From Acidimicrobiia bacterium (GTDB lineage: Bacteria; Actinomycetota; Acidimicrobiia; Acidimicrobiales; AC-14): DNA of 61,777 bases. The DNA lies in NCBI GenBank assembly GCA_023265025.1, contig JAHFUP010000021.1:1-61777 (forward strand). The letters run 5' to 3'. A model generated the notes under the pieces. The model was not told the origin of the DNA. It worked only from the letters and a program-made list of their open reading frames with translations, and made no database searches. The position numbers were made by a program, and so were the translations under genes. Positions 1-8,251 of this stretch are shown here, piece after piece. How positions within the stretch are numbered: the first letter of the stretch is position 1; every line of letters starts with the position of its first letter.

Positions 1-852
1 CACCATGTACGGCGTCTCCTTGCCCCGCCAGGCGCTGACGACCGGGATGAGCCCGAGCACCGGCACCCCCGGGGCGACGCGCTCGAAGTCGTCCTTGCTC
101 TTCACCGAGTCGTCGAGGAAGTCCCGGAGGAAGGCGATGCCGACACCGAGGACGAGGCCGAGGGCCAGCCCGATGAGGCCGCTGCGCACCGGCTTGGGCT
201 CGACGGGCGAGGTCGGCGCGGTCGCCGGCGTCACCATCTGGGCGCCGCCCTGCTTCAGGGCCCCGTCGACCTGGAGCTGGTCGAGCTTCTGCTTGAACAG
301 GGCCTGGGCGGCGACGAGCGACTCGCGCTGGGGCCCGGAGGCGGCGTCGACCTGCTTCTGGAGGTCGGCGATCTTGGTCTGGACCTGCTGGCTGGCGGCC
401 AGCACGTCGTCGACCGCCGACTTCCGGCGGTACTCGATGTAGGCCGTGGCGTAGGCGTTGGCGAAGGTCGCCGCCCGCTGCGGGTCCGTGCTCTTGGCCA
501 CCACCTGGATGATGTCGGTCGGCCCGTCCGGGCGGGCGGAGACCTTGGGCGCGGAGCCGAGCTGGGCCCGGACCGCGGCCCGGACCGGCTCGCTCTGGAG
601 GATCCGGATCTCGTTCTGGACATCCCGGTTGGGGTCGCTGCGGATGCCGCTGTTGGGGTCGAAAAGCGTCTCGCTGGTCCGGGGCTGCAGGAGCATCTCC
701 GCCTTCCCGGCGTAGACCGGCGTCTTCAGGAGGGAGATCACCAGCGTCGGGACCGCGATAAGCAGGGCGACCACCAGGATCATGGCCTTCTGCCGGCGGA
801 GGAGATCGAGATAGTCCCGTAGGCCCAGCTCGCCCTCATGCCCCCGATCCAT
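1..852 (-). CDS. Wzz-type polysaccharide chain-length protein, partial (probable tyrosine-kinase fusion)
   Basis: Reads out of the left edge of the window, so the C-terminus is missing; 284 codons are visible. The N-terminus (MDRGHEGELGLRDYLDLLRR) leads into a first membrane segment near residues 25-43. A periplasmic region with a coiled-coil stretch follows, then a second membrane segment near 225-243 with the Pro-rich lead-in typical of Wzz proteins. After it comes DDSVKSKDDFERVAPGVPVLG, minus its last residue the same junction seen in the complete Wzz/BY-kinase fusion at 38298-39896, so a cytoplasmic kinase domain probably lies beyond the edge. Family knowledge: such proteins set polymer length and control export by tyrosine phosphorylation. 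It is divergent from the Wzy-like polymerase that starts about 90 bases away. The start is the first ATG of the frame. Confident in the family; the kinase part is inference. Confidence 0.85.
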   Translation of the reverse strand, partial: MDRGHEGELGLRDYLDLLRRQKAMILVVALLIAVPTLVISLLKTPVYAGKAEMLLQPRTSETLFDPNSGIRSDPNRDVQNEIRILQSEPVRAAVRAQLGSAPKVSARPDGPTDIIQVVAKSTDPQRAATFANAYATAYIEYRRKSAVDDVLAASQQVQTKIADLQKQVDAASGPQRESLVAAQALFKQKLDQLQVDGALKQGGAQMVTPATAPTSPVEPKPVRSGLIGLALGLVLGVGIAFLRDFLDDSVKSKDDFERVAPGVPVLGLIPVVSAWRGKETPYMV

Positions 853-942
853 TCACCGAACTCTAACGCGGCACCCCCGCAAGACCCGTGCCATCGGTGA
901 TCGCCGACTACCCTGGCGCGCCTTGAGGGAGTGTCCGTCGGG

Positions 943-2262
943 ATGGTGAAGCTCGAAATCCTGTTGGCGTCCCTCGTCCTGCTCTGCGGGCAGGTCGTGG
1001 TCTGGCGCCGCCGCGACAACATCCTCGGCTACCTCCAGGGCGGCCTGTTCTTCGCGTCGATCCTGGTGCCGGTCCTCTTCACGACGATCATCGACAACAG
1101 CGATCCGTTGGTTGTCGGGCTGTACGCGCACATCCTCGTCGTGGGCGCGACCGGGTACCTCGCCGGGCTGCTCTACGGGGCGCTGATCGGCCAGCGCCAG
1201 CGCCTGCCCGCCGTCACCTTCGGCCGGCTCCTGGGTGAACGCATTCCGTACGCGTTCACCAGGCGGGCCCGGGTCATCGCCTTCGGCGCGCTCGGCGCGC
1301 TCGGCCTGAGCTTCGTCCTCCTCGGCTACGTGCCGTACCTCGCCGCCGACAGGGTCGGGGCGAAGTACGGGATCGGCATCTACCGCGCCGGCCTCGAGCG
1401 CGGCGCTCTCGTCTTCCACCTGGCCCTGCGGATGGGCAGCACGATCCTCCCGGTGGTGCTGGCGCTGTGGGTCCGCCGGCGCCGGGGGCTCGACCTGCTC
1501 CTGGCCGGCGCGGTGTGCCTCGGCCTGCTCCTGACCCTCAGTCGGGGGAGCGCACTGCTCGGCCCGCTCGTCTTCGCCATAGCCCTGATGGTCAGCCGGA
1601 ACTGGCGACCGTGGCAGGTGGTTGCCATCGTCTGCGCAGGCTTCGTCTCGGCGACACTGGTCAACGAGCTCATCCAGGTGGCCCGGCCGACCACGAGCGC
1701 ATCGTTCTCGACGAGAGTGGCGTCGTCGGCGCCGGACCTGTCCGACCATCTCGGTTTTCTGAACGGCTTCAGGGTGACCGGGGGGGAGCACGTCGGGCTG
1801 CGGCCCATCATCGCCGGGATGAGCCTCAGGAAGGGCCAGTTCAACCCCTCCTCGTACGCGTTGCGTATTCGGACCGGTGTCGTCGACTCGGGAGAGTTCG
1901 CGTCGGGTGGGCTGCGCCTGCCGGCGCCCTTGTGGGGCTATGCCTCGTTCGGCTTCCTGGGCGCCGCTGTCTGGTCGTTCATCTCCGGCGCGTTCGTCGG
2001 CTGGGGTTCGACCGTGGTGCGGCGGTTGTTGACGCCCGTCCAGGGCCACCCGGGTCAGGCGCTGAACCTGATCCTCGGCTGGGTCTTCTTCCAGGGCACG
2101 TTCGCCATCCTCACCGACTTCTATTTCCCCGAGCGCGTGGAGATCGTGAGCCTCGCCATCGCCGCCGCCCTGTGCTGGGCCAAGACGATGCGCCTCCCAC
2201 CCGAGGACGATCCGGCGCCGGTCGCGGCACGAGTCGTCGCCGTCGGGGCAGGAAGTGGCTGA
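943..2262 (+). CDS. Wzy-like O-antigen/oligosaccharide repeat-unit polymerase
   Basis: Polytopic membrane protein of about 439 residues with roughly ten hydrophobic segments and a large extracytoplasmic loop in the C-terminal half (around residues 250-330). This is the architecture of Wzy-type polymerases, which join undecaprenyl-linked repeat units outside the membrane. Sequence identity in this family is low, so the call rests on topology and neighbours: Wzz upstream on the other strand, a glycosyltransferase fusion and a Wzx-like flippase directly downstream. The ATG is preferred because GAGGGAG at 925-931 lies 11 bases upstream; the in-frame GTG at 931 overlaps that site. The stop overlaps the next GTG by eight bases, implying translational coupling. 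An O-antigen ligase (WaaL type) is the main alternative. Confidence 0.65.
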   Translation: MVKLEILLASLVLLCGQVVVWRRRDNILGYLQGGLFFASILVPVLFTTIIDNSDPLVVGLYAHILVVGATGYLAGLLYGALIGQRQRLPAVTFGRLLGERIPYAFTRRARVIAFGALGALGLSFVLLGYVPYLAADRVGAKYGIGIYRAGLERGALVFHLALRMGSTILPVVLALWVRRRRGLDLLLAGAVCLGLLLTLSRGSALLGPLVFAIALMVSRNWRPWQVVAIVCAGFVSATLVNELIQVARPTTSASFSTRVASSAPDLSDHLGFLNGFRVTGGEHVGLRPIIAGMSLRKGQFNPSSYALRIRTGVVDSGEFASGGLRLPAPLWGYASFGFLGAAVWSFISGAFVGWGSTVVRRLLTPVQGHPGQALNLILGWVFFQGTFAILTDFYFPERVEIVSLAIAAALCWAKTMRLPPEDDPAPVAARVVAVGAGSG

Positions 2263-4015
2263 GGCCCGCCTGCCGGCGCCGCGCCGGACGCTCGGGGTCG
2301 TCGTCGTGCACAAACCGGACCGAGCAGTCGCCGACCTGCCGGCGGTACGCGACCTCCTCGACCAGGTGGACGAACTGCTCGTCGTGCTGAACGGCGGCGC
2401 TGATGCGTCCTCGCCAGCCTTCGCGGCCGGACCGCGGCGCTGGATCGCGTTCGACACCAACCGCGGCACCGCCGCGGCATGGAACGCCGCCGTGGGGGCG
2501 GCGGCCGACTCGGGCTGCGAGCTCCTGTTCATCCTCGACCAGGACAGCGTGATCCACCGGGGCGCAGTGGATGCCGCGCTCGCGGTGATCGCCGCACCCG
2601 GCGTCGCCGCCGTCGTGCAGCCTGCTCGGAAGGACATCCTGCGGCTCGACCCCTTCCCCTGGAACACCGTGGCGTCGGGGTCGCTCCTCGATGTCGCGGC
2701 AGTGCGAGCCGTGGGTGGCTTCGACGAGAGGCTCTTCGTCGACGAGGTCGACCACGAGGTTTTTTCCCGCCTGATCACGGCCGGCTACGAGGTGAGACAG
2801 CTCCCGGCCCCCACCATCGCCCACCAGACGGGGTCACCGCGCCACATCAGCGTGCTCGGCCGGCGGGCCGTGGTGTCCGGCCACGGGGCCCGCCGCCGTC
2901 GCCTCCAGGGCTTCAGTGCCGGCGTCCTGGCCCGCCGCTATGCGCGGCACGAGCCGGCCACCGCGGCCCGGCTTCTCCTTCGGCACGCGCTCACCGCCGC
3001 GAAGGACGCCGTCGCCGGCGAGGGACGGGCGGGACGGGCGCTCGTCTCCGGCCTCGTCGCCGGAGCCTCCACCGGGCGACCGCCCAACCGCGCCGCGGAA
3101 CGGGCATGCCCCTACTGCGAGGGCGACCTCGTCGGTCGCTTCGGCGGTGTCGCCGACTGGCTGTTCGGCACCGGCGAGCGCGGCGACGTCTATTGGTGCA
3201 CCGAGTGCGGAGCCCTCGCCGCGGGGCACGTACCCAGTCCCGGTGCGTTGGCCTCGTGGTACGCGAGGTACTACACCCACGCCACCGAGCCCGAGCGGCA
3301 CCGCGCGTGGTCCGGCGTCTGGCCCACGCAAGCCCGCCGGCGGGAGATAGACGCCCTCCACCGCTTCCTGAGCCCGCCCGGTGCCACCGGCCGGTTCCTC
3401 GAAGTCGGCACCGGGGCGGGGACGCGGCTGGTCGAATTCGCGGATGCGGGGTGGGACGTCGTCGGCCAGGACCTCGACCCGAAGGCGGGGCACGCCGCGG
3501 TCGAGCGCGGCATCGTGGTCCACCGGTGCCCGGTCGAGAACCTCGTCGGAACGATCGCCCACTTCGACCTCATCGGGCTCAGCCATGTGATCGAGCACGC
3601 CGTGGAGCCGGCAGAGCTGCTCGCGGCGTGCCGTGCCCTCTTGGCCCCCAATGGCCGTATTTGCGTCATCGCGCCCAACGCAGCGGGGCTCGGTCGCCGG
3701 TTGTTCGGGCGTTGGTGGTACGGGCTCGACCAGCCCCGGCACCTCGCCATCCCCACCCTCGAATCCCTCGAGCGGCTCGGCGTCCGCTGTGACTTGGACG
3801 TGGTCGCGGCACGGTCGGCGGCGGCCAACGCCGCCGTCGTCCTCGGCGGCTCGCTGGCGCGTCCGGTCGAGAACCGCCTCCCCGCGGGGCGCCTCCGGCG
3901 GGCCGGCGGCTTCTGCGCCCACCTCCTGGGCCAGGCGATGGGACGGGCGGCAGTCGTCGTCGACTCCCGACTCGGGGAGGAGGTCGTCTGGCTCGGGCAA
4001 CCACGCCGTCCATGA
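2255..4015 (+). CDS. Fusion: family 2 glycosyltransferase + zinc ribbon + class I SAM methyltransferase
   Basis: A 586-residue two-enzyme fusion. Residues about 8-280 form a GT-A family 2 (rhamnosyltransferase-like) domain: VVVHKP opening strand, FILDQDS as the DxD-type metal-binding motif, and GGFDERLFVDEVDHE as the acceptor/catalytic region. Residues 285-318 hold two Cys pairs, CPYC and CTEC, a small zinc ribbon. Residues about 350-560 are a Rossmann methyltransferase with the SAM loop FLEVGTGAGTRLVEF near 380-392 and a LSHVIEHAVEP motif IV/post-I region typical of Methyltransf_23 proteins. The zinc ribbon followed by a methyltransferase is a recognised pairing; having a glycosyltransferase in front on the same chain is less usual and suggests that one sugar is added and methylated by one protein. 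It overlaps the polymerase at the start and the flippase (ATGA) at the end. GTG start. Confidence 0.85.
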   Translation: MAEARLPAPRRTLGVVVVHKPDRAVADLPAVRDLLDQVDELLVVLNGGADASSPAFAAGPRRWIAFDTNRGTAAAWNAAVGAAADSGCELLFILDQDSVIHRGAVDAALAVIAAPGVAAVVQPARKDILRLDPFPWNTVASGSLLDVAAVRAVGGFDERLFVDEVDHEVFSRLITAGYEVRQLPAPTIAHQTGSPRHISVLGRRAVVSGHGARRRRLQGFSAGVLARRYARHEPATAARLLLRHALTAAKDAVAGEGRAGRALVSGLVAGASTGRPPNRAAERACPYCEGDLVGRFGGVADWLFGTGERGDVYWCTECGALAAGHVPSPGALASWYARYYTHATEPERHRAWSGVWPTQARRREIDALHRFLSPPGATGRFLEVGTGAGTRLVEFADAGWDVVGQDLDPKAGHAAVERGIVVHRCPVENLVGTIAHFDLIGLSHVIEHAVEPAELLAACRALLAPNGRICVIAPNAAGLGRRLFGRWWYGLDQPRHLAIPTLESLERLGVRCDLDVVAARSAAANAAVVLGGSLARPVENRLPAGRLRRAGGFCAHLLGQAMGRAAVVVDSRLGEEVVWLGQPRRP

Positions 4016-5424
4016 AGCGCCCGGAGGGCGTGAGCTTCGTCGCCAATAGCATGGCCAACCTCCTCGTCGGCGCGGCGGCGATGGGATATGCGGTGATCGT
4101 CCCCGCCATGGTTCTCCGACGGTTCGGGACAGGCGAGTACGGGGTGTGGTTCCTCGCTTTCCAGATAGCCGCGTACGTCCTGCTGCTCGACCTCGGCTCG
4201 CAGGCCGTCGTCGCCAGCGAAGTGGCGGGCTCCCCCACCCAGGAACGGGCCGCCCGGCTCACCACCGCGGCGATGGTCTCCCAAGCCGGCCTGGCCGCGG
4301 CGCTCGTCGGCGCGGGAGCCGCATGGGCCATGCTCACCGGCCAGGGGGAGCTGGCTCGCCACGTCGCCATCCTCGGGATCGCCGCCACCGTGTCGCTCCT
4401 CGCATCCACGGTGCGGGCCTGGTTCGGTGGACTGCAACGAGCCCACGTCCCGGCGGTGTGGCTCATCGCCGCCCGGGTGAGTGCGCTCGCCGGCCTCGGG
4501 TTGGCGCTCGCCGCCCACAGCGATCTGGTCACCCTGACCGCGGCGGTGGCCCTGCCCCAGCTCGTCGTCCACGGTGCGCTGCTCCTGTGGGCCCGCCGGC
4601 CGCCCTCGCCGTGGGCCCGCCCGGACCGGGCTTCCTTCCTCCGGCTCGTCCAGACGAGCTCGCCGTTGGCGGTCTGGACCGTCGCCGGTGTGTTCATCGC
4701 CGGCGTGGACGTGTTCACGGTCCGGATCGTCGACCCGTCCGAGGTCGGGAGGTTCGCCGTCGCCCTGCCGCTCCTGGCCATCCCGACCGGGATCGTGACC
4801 GCGGCCATGACCGCGTGGATCCCCCGGGTCTCCGCCGCCGAGGCGGCCCAGGTACAGGGAGGTCGCGAGATGACGCTCGACGGGACCGCCTACGCCGCCG
4901 CCGCCTTGTCGATCGGATTGATCTTCTTCGGCGGGTACGCGGACGCCATCGTCAGGTTGTGGGCCGGGCCCGGGCGGTGGGACGCGGCAGCCACGTACCT
5001 GCGGATCCTGTACGTCGCGTCGTGCGTGCGATTCGTCTTCATCCCGTGGAGCGTGCTGGTCGTCGTCCGGGGCGAGCAGCGCCTGATCACGTTCGGGCCG
5101 CTCACCGAGGCGGTGGTGAACGTCGGCGCATCCCTGGTCCTCGGCCTGTGGTTGGGCGCCGTCGGGGTGGCCGTCGGGACGCTCGCCGGCGCCCTCGTCG
5201 CCGCCGTCCTCTACCTAGTCAAAGGGATCGGCCGCACGGCGGCGTCCGGGGTCACTGCCTCCGACCTCACCCGGGCGGCGGCGACGGCGTGGCCGGCGAC
5301 CGCCGGTGCGATCGGCGTGACCGCTCTCGACGTCGCCGGTGCGCCGGCGGGATGGCGAGCCCTGTGTGCGGTCCTGGCCGCCGGCGTGGGCGTCCGGTGG
5401 CTGCGCCGGCGCCAGCCGAGTTAG
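4012..5424 (+). CDS. Wzx-like polysaccharide flippase (MOP/PST superfamily)
   Basis: 470-residue integral membrane protein with 12 or more hydrophobic segments. It opens with SFVANSMANLLVGAAAMGYA and a RRFGTGEYGVWFLAFQ segment, the N-terminal signature region of PST/MATE-type lipid-linked oligosaccharide flippases. Predicted role: moves undecaprenyl-diphosphate repeat units across the membrane for the polymerase two genes upstream. The ATG overlaps the previous stop as ATGA, so it is probably translated from the same message. Its stop overlaps the stop of the convergent methyltransferase gene by three bases, leaving no room for a conventional terminator between them. Confidence 0.8.
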   Translation: MKRPEGVSFVANSMANLLVGAAAMGYAVIVPAMVLRRFGTGEYGVWFLAFQIAAYVLLLDLGSQAVVASEVAGSPTQERAARLTTAAMVSQAGLAAALVGAGAAWAMLTGQGELARHVAILGIAATVSLLASTVRAWFGGLQRAHVPAVWLIAARVSALAGLGLALAAHSDLVTLTAAVALPQLVVHGALLLWARRPPSPWARPDRASFLRLVQTSSPLAVWTVAGVFIAGVDVFTVRIVDPSEVGRFAVALPLLAIPTGIVTAAMTAWIPRVSAAEAAQVQGGREMTLDGTAYAAAALSIGLIFFGGYADAIVRLWAGPGRWDAAATYLRILYVASCVRFVFIPWSVLVVVRGEQRLITFGPLTEAVVNVGASLVLGLWLGAVGVAVGTLAGALVAAVLYLVKGIGRTAASGVTASDLTRAAATAWPATAGAIGVTALDVAGAPAGWRALCAVLAAGVGVRWLRRRQPS

Positions 5425-6251
5425 CGGCGGGGCCGGCGGCAGGTGGCGGCGAGCCCGACACAGCGGTCGGGGTCGAGGCGCGGATCGTCGGGGGCGAGCC
5501 ACTCGATGTCCTCCGGGCCCCACTCCCGGCCCGACCGTCGCCGGCCGATGCCCTCCCGGTAGCGCTGCAACCGGTCGGGCGCCACCTCGCGTGCGAACGC
5601 AACGGCGGCCCGCACGAGCGGCGGCCGGTTCGTGGGCAGCCCGATGGACGCAATCGCCTCGGCCGGCAACATGCGGAAAAGGAGCGTCACGTCGTCGAAG
5701 GCGCCGCGGAGCAGGGCTTCGAGCGCCGGCGGCGTGAACTCCATGACGTGCGAGCGGGCGAGGAGGGAGCCGGCCGGCATGTGGTCGCGCGACCACAGCC
5801 GGTTCGGCGTGCCGACGAAGCAGACGCCGTCGTCGCGGATGAAGGCCGCCATGGTCCCCACCATGGCGAAGGGGTCGGTCACGTGCTCGACCACCTCGGA
5901 GCTGAAGACGACGTCGTAGGACCGGGGCGGCAGCTCGGGGGGCGGCGGCCCCATCAGGTCGGCGACGAAAAACCGGACGTCCTCCCGGCCGTAGGCGGCC
6001 CGGGCGTACTCGACGGCCGCCGGCGAGCCGTCGGCTCCGTCGTAGGACCCGCCGGCGGCGGTCACGAATGCCGAGCCGTACCCGGTGCCGCAGCCGAGGT
6101 CGAGGAACCTCGCGCCGGGCCGGACGAGGTGGTCGGCGGCCCACTTGTAGACACCGTTGTGGCCGGCAGAGAGGATGTCCCTGGAATCCGACGGCACGTG
6201 GCGGTCATGGCCGTCGGCTGTCGCCAGATCCGGCCGTGCCTCCTGCTTCAT
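5421..6251 (-). CDS. Class I SAM-dependent methyltransferase (Methyltransf_11/23 type)
   Basis: About 276 residues. The SAM-binding loop reads FLDLGCGTGYGSAF, the acidic end of strand 2 is DGADGSP, and VFSSEVVEHVTDP is the motif IV/post-II block of the UbiE/Methyltransf_11 clan. GTPNRLWSRDHMPAG and the later HVMEFTP match the C-terminal region of polysaccharide-locus methyltransferases. The substrate is probably a sugar or glycan but cannot be named. The internal ATG is preferred over the upstream one at 6296 because AGGATG lies about eight bases before it and the 15 extra residues are Pro/Gly-rich and not family-like. It converges on the flippase gene with overlapping stop codons. Confidence 0.8.
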   Translation of the reverse strand: MKQEARPDLATADGHDRHVPSDSRDILSAGHNGVYKWAADHLVRPGARFLDLGCGTGYGSAFVTAAGGSYDGADGSPAAVEYARAAYGREDVRFFVADLMGPPPPELPPRSYDVVFSSEVVEHVTDPFAMVGTMAAFIRDDGVCFVGTPNRLWSRDHMPAGSLLARSHVMEFTPPALEALLRGAFDDVTLLFRMLPAEAIASIGLPTNRPPLVRAAVAFAREVAPDRLQRYREGIGRRRSGREWGPEDIEWLAPDDPRLDPDRCVGLAATCRRPRR

Positions 6252-6366
6252 GCGGGTGCATCCTAGGCCGGGAGAGGGACCGCCTGGTGGCTTCAAATAT
6301 CAGCCGCACGAGTGCGACCCCATGTGGTGCCCATAGCGCCGACCCGGTAGCTTCGACCCTGTTCAC

Positions 6367-7221
6367 ATGGCATCGGAACCGCTGGCGCCCCAATCCAAGG
6401 TCATGCCGCCCACCGAGAATCCGCTGGCCGACGCGTACCTGCGGGTCTGCAAGCGGTGCCTCATGCGGGGCACGTACCGCACGCCGGCACGGGTCGAGGG
6501 CCGCAACCGCTGGTACCTCTACGCCGCCGCCGCCGGCCTGGTGAGACCGTTCGGCTTCGAGTTGGTTCGGCGGATCGACCCGAAGGAGCGCGACGAGGGC
6601 CGGAACTTCACGACCGACGCCGACACGATGATCGGGTCACAGCGCCTCGACAACCTGCAGGCCTGCGTGGTCGACGTCATCCGCAGGAACGTGCCCGGCG
6701 ACCTCATCGAGACGGGGGTGTGGCGGGGCGGGGCGTCGATCTTCATGCGGGCCGTCCTGCACGCATACGCGATCACGGACCGCACCGTGTGGTTGGCCGA
6801 TTCCTTCCAAGGGCTGCCGAAACCCGACCCCGAGCGATACCCGGCGGACGCCCACGACACGCTGTGGGCGGCCAGCGCGCTCGCCGCGTCCGTCGACGAG
6901 GTGAAGGCCAACTTCTCGGCCTACGGCCTCCTCGACGACCAGGTGCGGTTCCTCGTCGGCTGGTTCAAGGACACGCTGCCGACGGCGCCGGTCGACCGGC
7001 TCGCCGTGCTTCGCCTCGACGGCGACCTGTACGAGTCCACGATGGACGCGCTCACCGCGCTGTACCCGCGCCTGTCGGTCGGCGGCTACGTCATCGTCGA
7101 CGACTACGGGGCGATGGAATCCTGCCGCAAGGCGGTCGACGACTTTCGTGCCGACCGGGGCATCGACGACCCCGTCGAGCGGATCGACTGGACGGGCGTG
7201 TTCTGGCAGCGGAGCCGCTGA
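6367..7221 (+). CDS. TylF/MycF-family O-methyltransferase
   Basis: 284 residues covering a whole TylF-type methyltransferase. YLRVCKRCLMRGTY near the N-terminus, LIETGVWRGGASIFMRA as the SAM loop, VWLADSFQGLPKPD as the post-I acidic region and LRLDGDLYESTMDALTALYP with VDDYGAMESCRKAVDDF all match macrocin O-methyltransferase relatives. The paired Asp residues of DGD and VDDY are the predicted Mg2+ and base positions. Relatives methylate sugar hydroxyls on antibiotics and polysaccharides, so it probably decorates the glycan made by this locus. It stands alone: 115 bases separate it from the divergent methyltransferase and 144 bases from the phosphoglycosyl transferase downstream. Confidence 0.85.
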   Translation: MASEPLAPQSKVMPPTENPLADAYLRVCKRCLMRGTYRTPARVEGRNRWYLYAAAAGLVRPFGFELVRRIDPKERDEGRNFTTDADTMIGSQRLDNLQACVVDVIRRNVPGDLIETGVWRGGASIFMRAVLHAYAITDRTVWLADSFQGLPKPDPERYPADAHDTLWAASALAASVDEVKANFSAYGLLDDQVRFLVGWFKDTLPTAPVDRLAVLRLDGDLYESTMDALTALYPRLSVGGYVIVDDYGAMESCRKAVDDFRADRGIDDPVERIDWTGVFWQRSR

Positions 7222-7365
7222 ACAGTTTCCGCAGTGTGAACATTCGGTATTAGTGCGACTTATGCGCGGTCCGGCACCCCGCGTCGGCTATCTTTACGCC
7301 TGGTTTGGGCGGCCCTAAGAGCCCGACAGCTCTCGAAGGCGTACATCCAAGGAGCAACGCGGGAT

Positions 7366-8088
7366 ATGCATGAGGACTGGGTGCTGGTCGCAGAGCCAGC
7401 GGGGGCGGCGGGCGTCGTCGAGCCGTCGCTCTCGGACCAACGGCCTCCGGCGATCGTCCCCGTGCCGGCGTCGGGTCGGGCGTGGCCGGGCAAGCGGGTC
7501 ATCGACATCCTGGGGGCGTCGGCTCTGCTCCTGCTGACCCTCCCCCTCCTCCTGCTGATGGCCGTCCTGGTGAAGGCGACATCGCCGGGGCCGATCTTCT
7601 TCCGGCAACGGCGGGTGGGTCGGGGCGGCACGGAGTTCCGGATGTTCAAGTTCCGCACCATGCACATGCACTCCGAGGCGCGGCTGCGCTCCGACGCCGC
7701 CCTCCACGACCTCTTCATGCGCAGCGGCCACAAGATCCCGTCCCACCTCGACCCTCGCATCACCCGTGTGGGCAAGCTCCTGCGCCGGCTCAGCCTCGAT
7801 GAGCTGCCCCAGCTCCTCAACGTCCTCCTCGGGGATATGAGCATCGTCGGCCCGCGGCCCGTGGAGCGGACGCAGCTGGACCGGGACTACGGCGGCTATG
7901 CGCCGATCTACCTCGCTCTGCGCCCCGGGCTGACCGGGCTCTGGCAGGTGAGTGGCCGCAGCACCGTGCAGTTCCCCGAGCGCGCCGAGCTCGACGGTCA
8001 GTATCTCCGGGCGTGCGGCCCCTGGATCGACGCCAAGATCCTCCTTCGCACCCCGCTCGTCGTCCTGACCGGGCTGGGCGCCGACTAG
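7366..8088 (+). CDS. Monotopic phosphoglycosyl transferase (bacterial sugar transferase, small PglC-like form)
   Basis: 240 residues, so the short single-membrane-helix form rather than the WbaP/WcaJ form. The variable N-terminus of about 40 residues precedes KRVIDILGASALLLLTLPLL, the re-entrant helix. Then come KFRTMHMHSE, ITRVGKLLRRLSLDELPQL with the DE catalytic dyad, GDMSIVGPRP, and RPGLTGLWQVSGR. Family role: transfers a phospho-sugar from a nucleotide sugar to undecaprenyl phosphate, starting glycan assembly on the inner face of the membrane. First gene of a coupled run of glycosyltransferases. Its stop codon TAG lies inside the left terminal repeat of the MITE-like element, so the original C-terminus may have been altered; the last residues (VLTGLGAD) still look normal for the family. 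Confidence 0.93.
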   Translation: MHEDWVLVAEPAGAAGVVEPSLSDQRPPAIVPVPASGRAWPGKRVIDILGASALLLLTLPLLLLMAVLVKATSPGPIFFRQRRVGRGGTEFRMFKFRTMHMHSEARLRSDAALHDLFMRSGHKIPSHLDPRITRVGKLLRRLSLDELPQLLNVLLGDMSIVGPRPVERTQLDRDYGGYAPIYLALRPGLTGLWQVSGRSTVQFPERAELDGQYLRACGPWIDAKILLRTPLVVLTGLGAD

Positions 8089-8251
8089 TGCCCCATCAGG
8101 TGACGTTGGCGATGCTCAGGCAGAGTCAGGGGCGCCGCTGGCAAGGCCACAGGACGAAGGCTCACCATTTCGTGCGTCAAGGACGAGAACGCAGCCAGCG
8201 GCGGTCCTGGCCGGCGTGAGCGCGGCGGACGTCGCCTGATGGGGCACTAGT
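8084..8251. mobile_element. MITE-like element with 23-bp terminal inverted repeats
   Basis: The two ends, 8084-8106 and 8229-8251, are inverted copies with one mismatch in 23 bases; the shared core is CTAGTGCCCCATCAGG. The pairing continues more loosely inward: both arms reach a CGCCGCTGGC block. No open reading frame inside looks real. If the repeat is taken to start at GTGCCCC, the element is flanked by TA on both sides, the target duplication used by IS630/Tc1-type transposases. The left repeat supplies the stop codon of the phosphoglycosyl transferase and the element ends at the TTG that begins the longest frame of the next gene. A regulatory hairpin between the two genes is the alternative. 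Confidence 0.7.

Noticed and set aside
853-2778. 641-codon open frame on the minus strand opposite the Wzy-like and fusion genes
   Set aside because: Composition is low-complexity Arg/Ala/Gly/Asp typical of antisense frames in GC-rich DNA; the plus-strand genes there have clear family features.
4146-6266. 706-codon plus-strand frame over the flippase and methyltransferase
   Set aside because: Arg/Gly-rich frame shadow with no domain; it crosses two well-supported genes on different strands.
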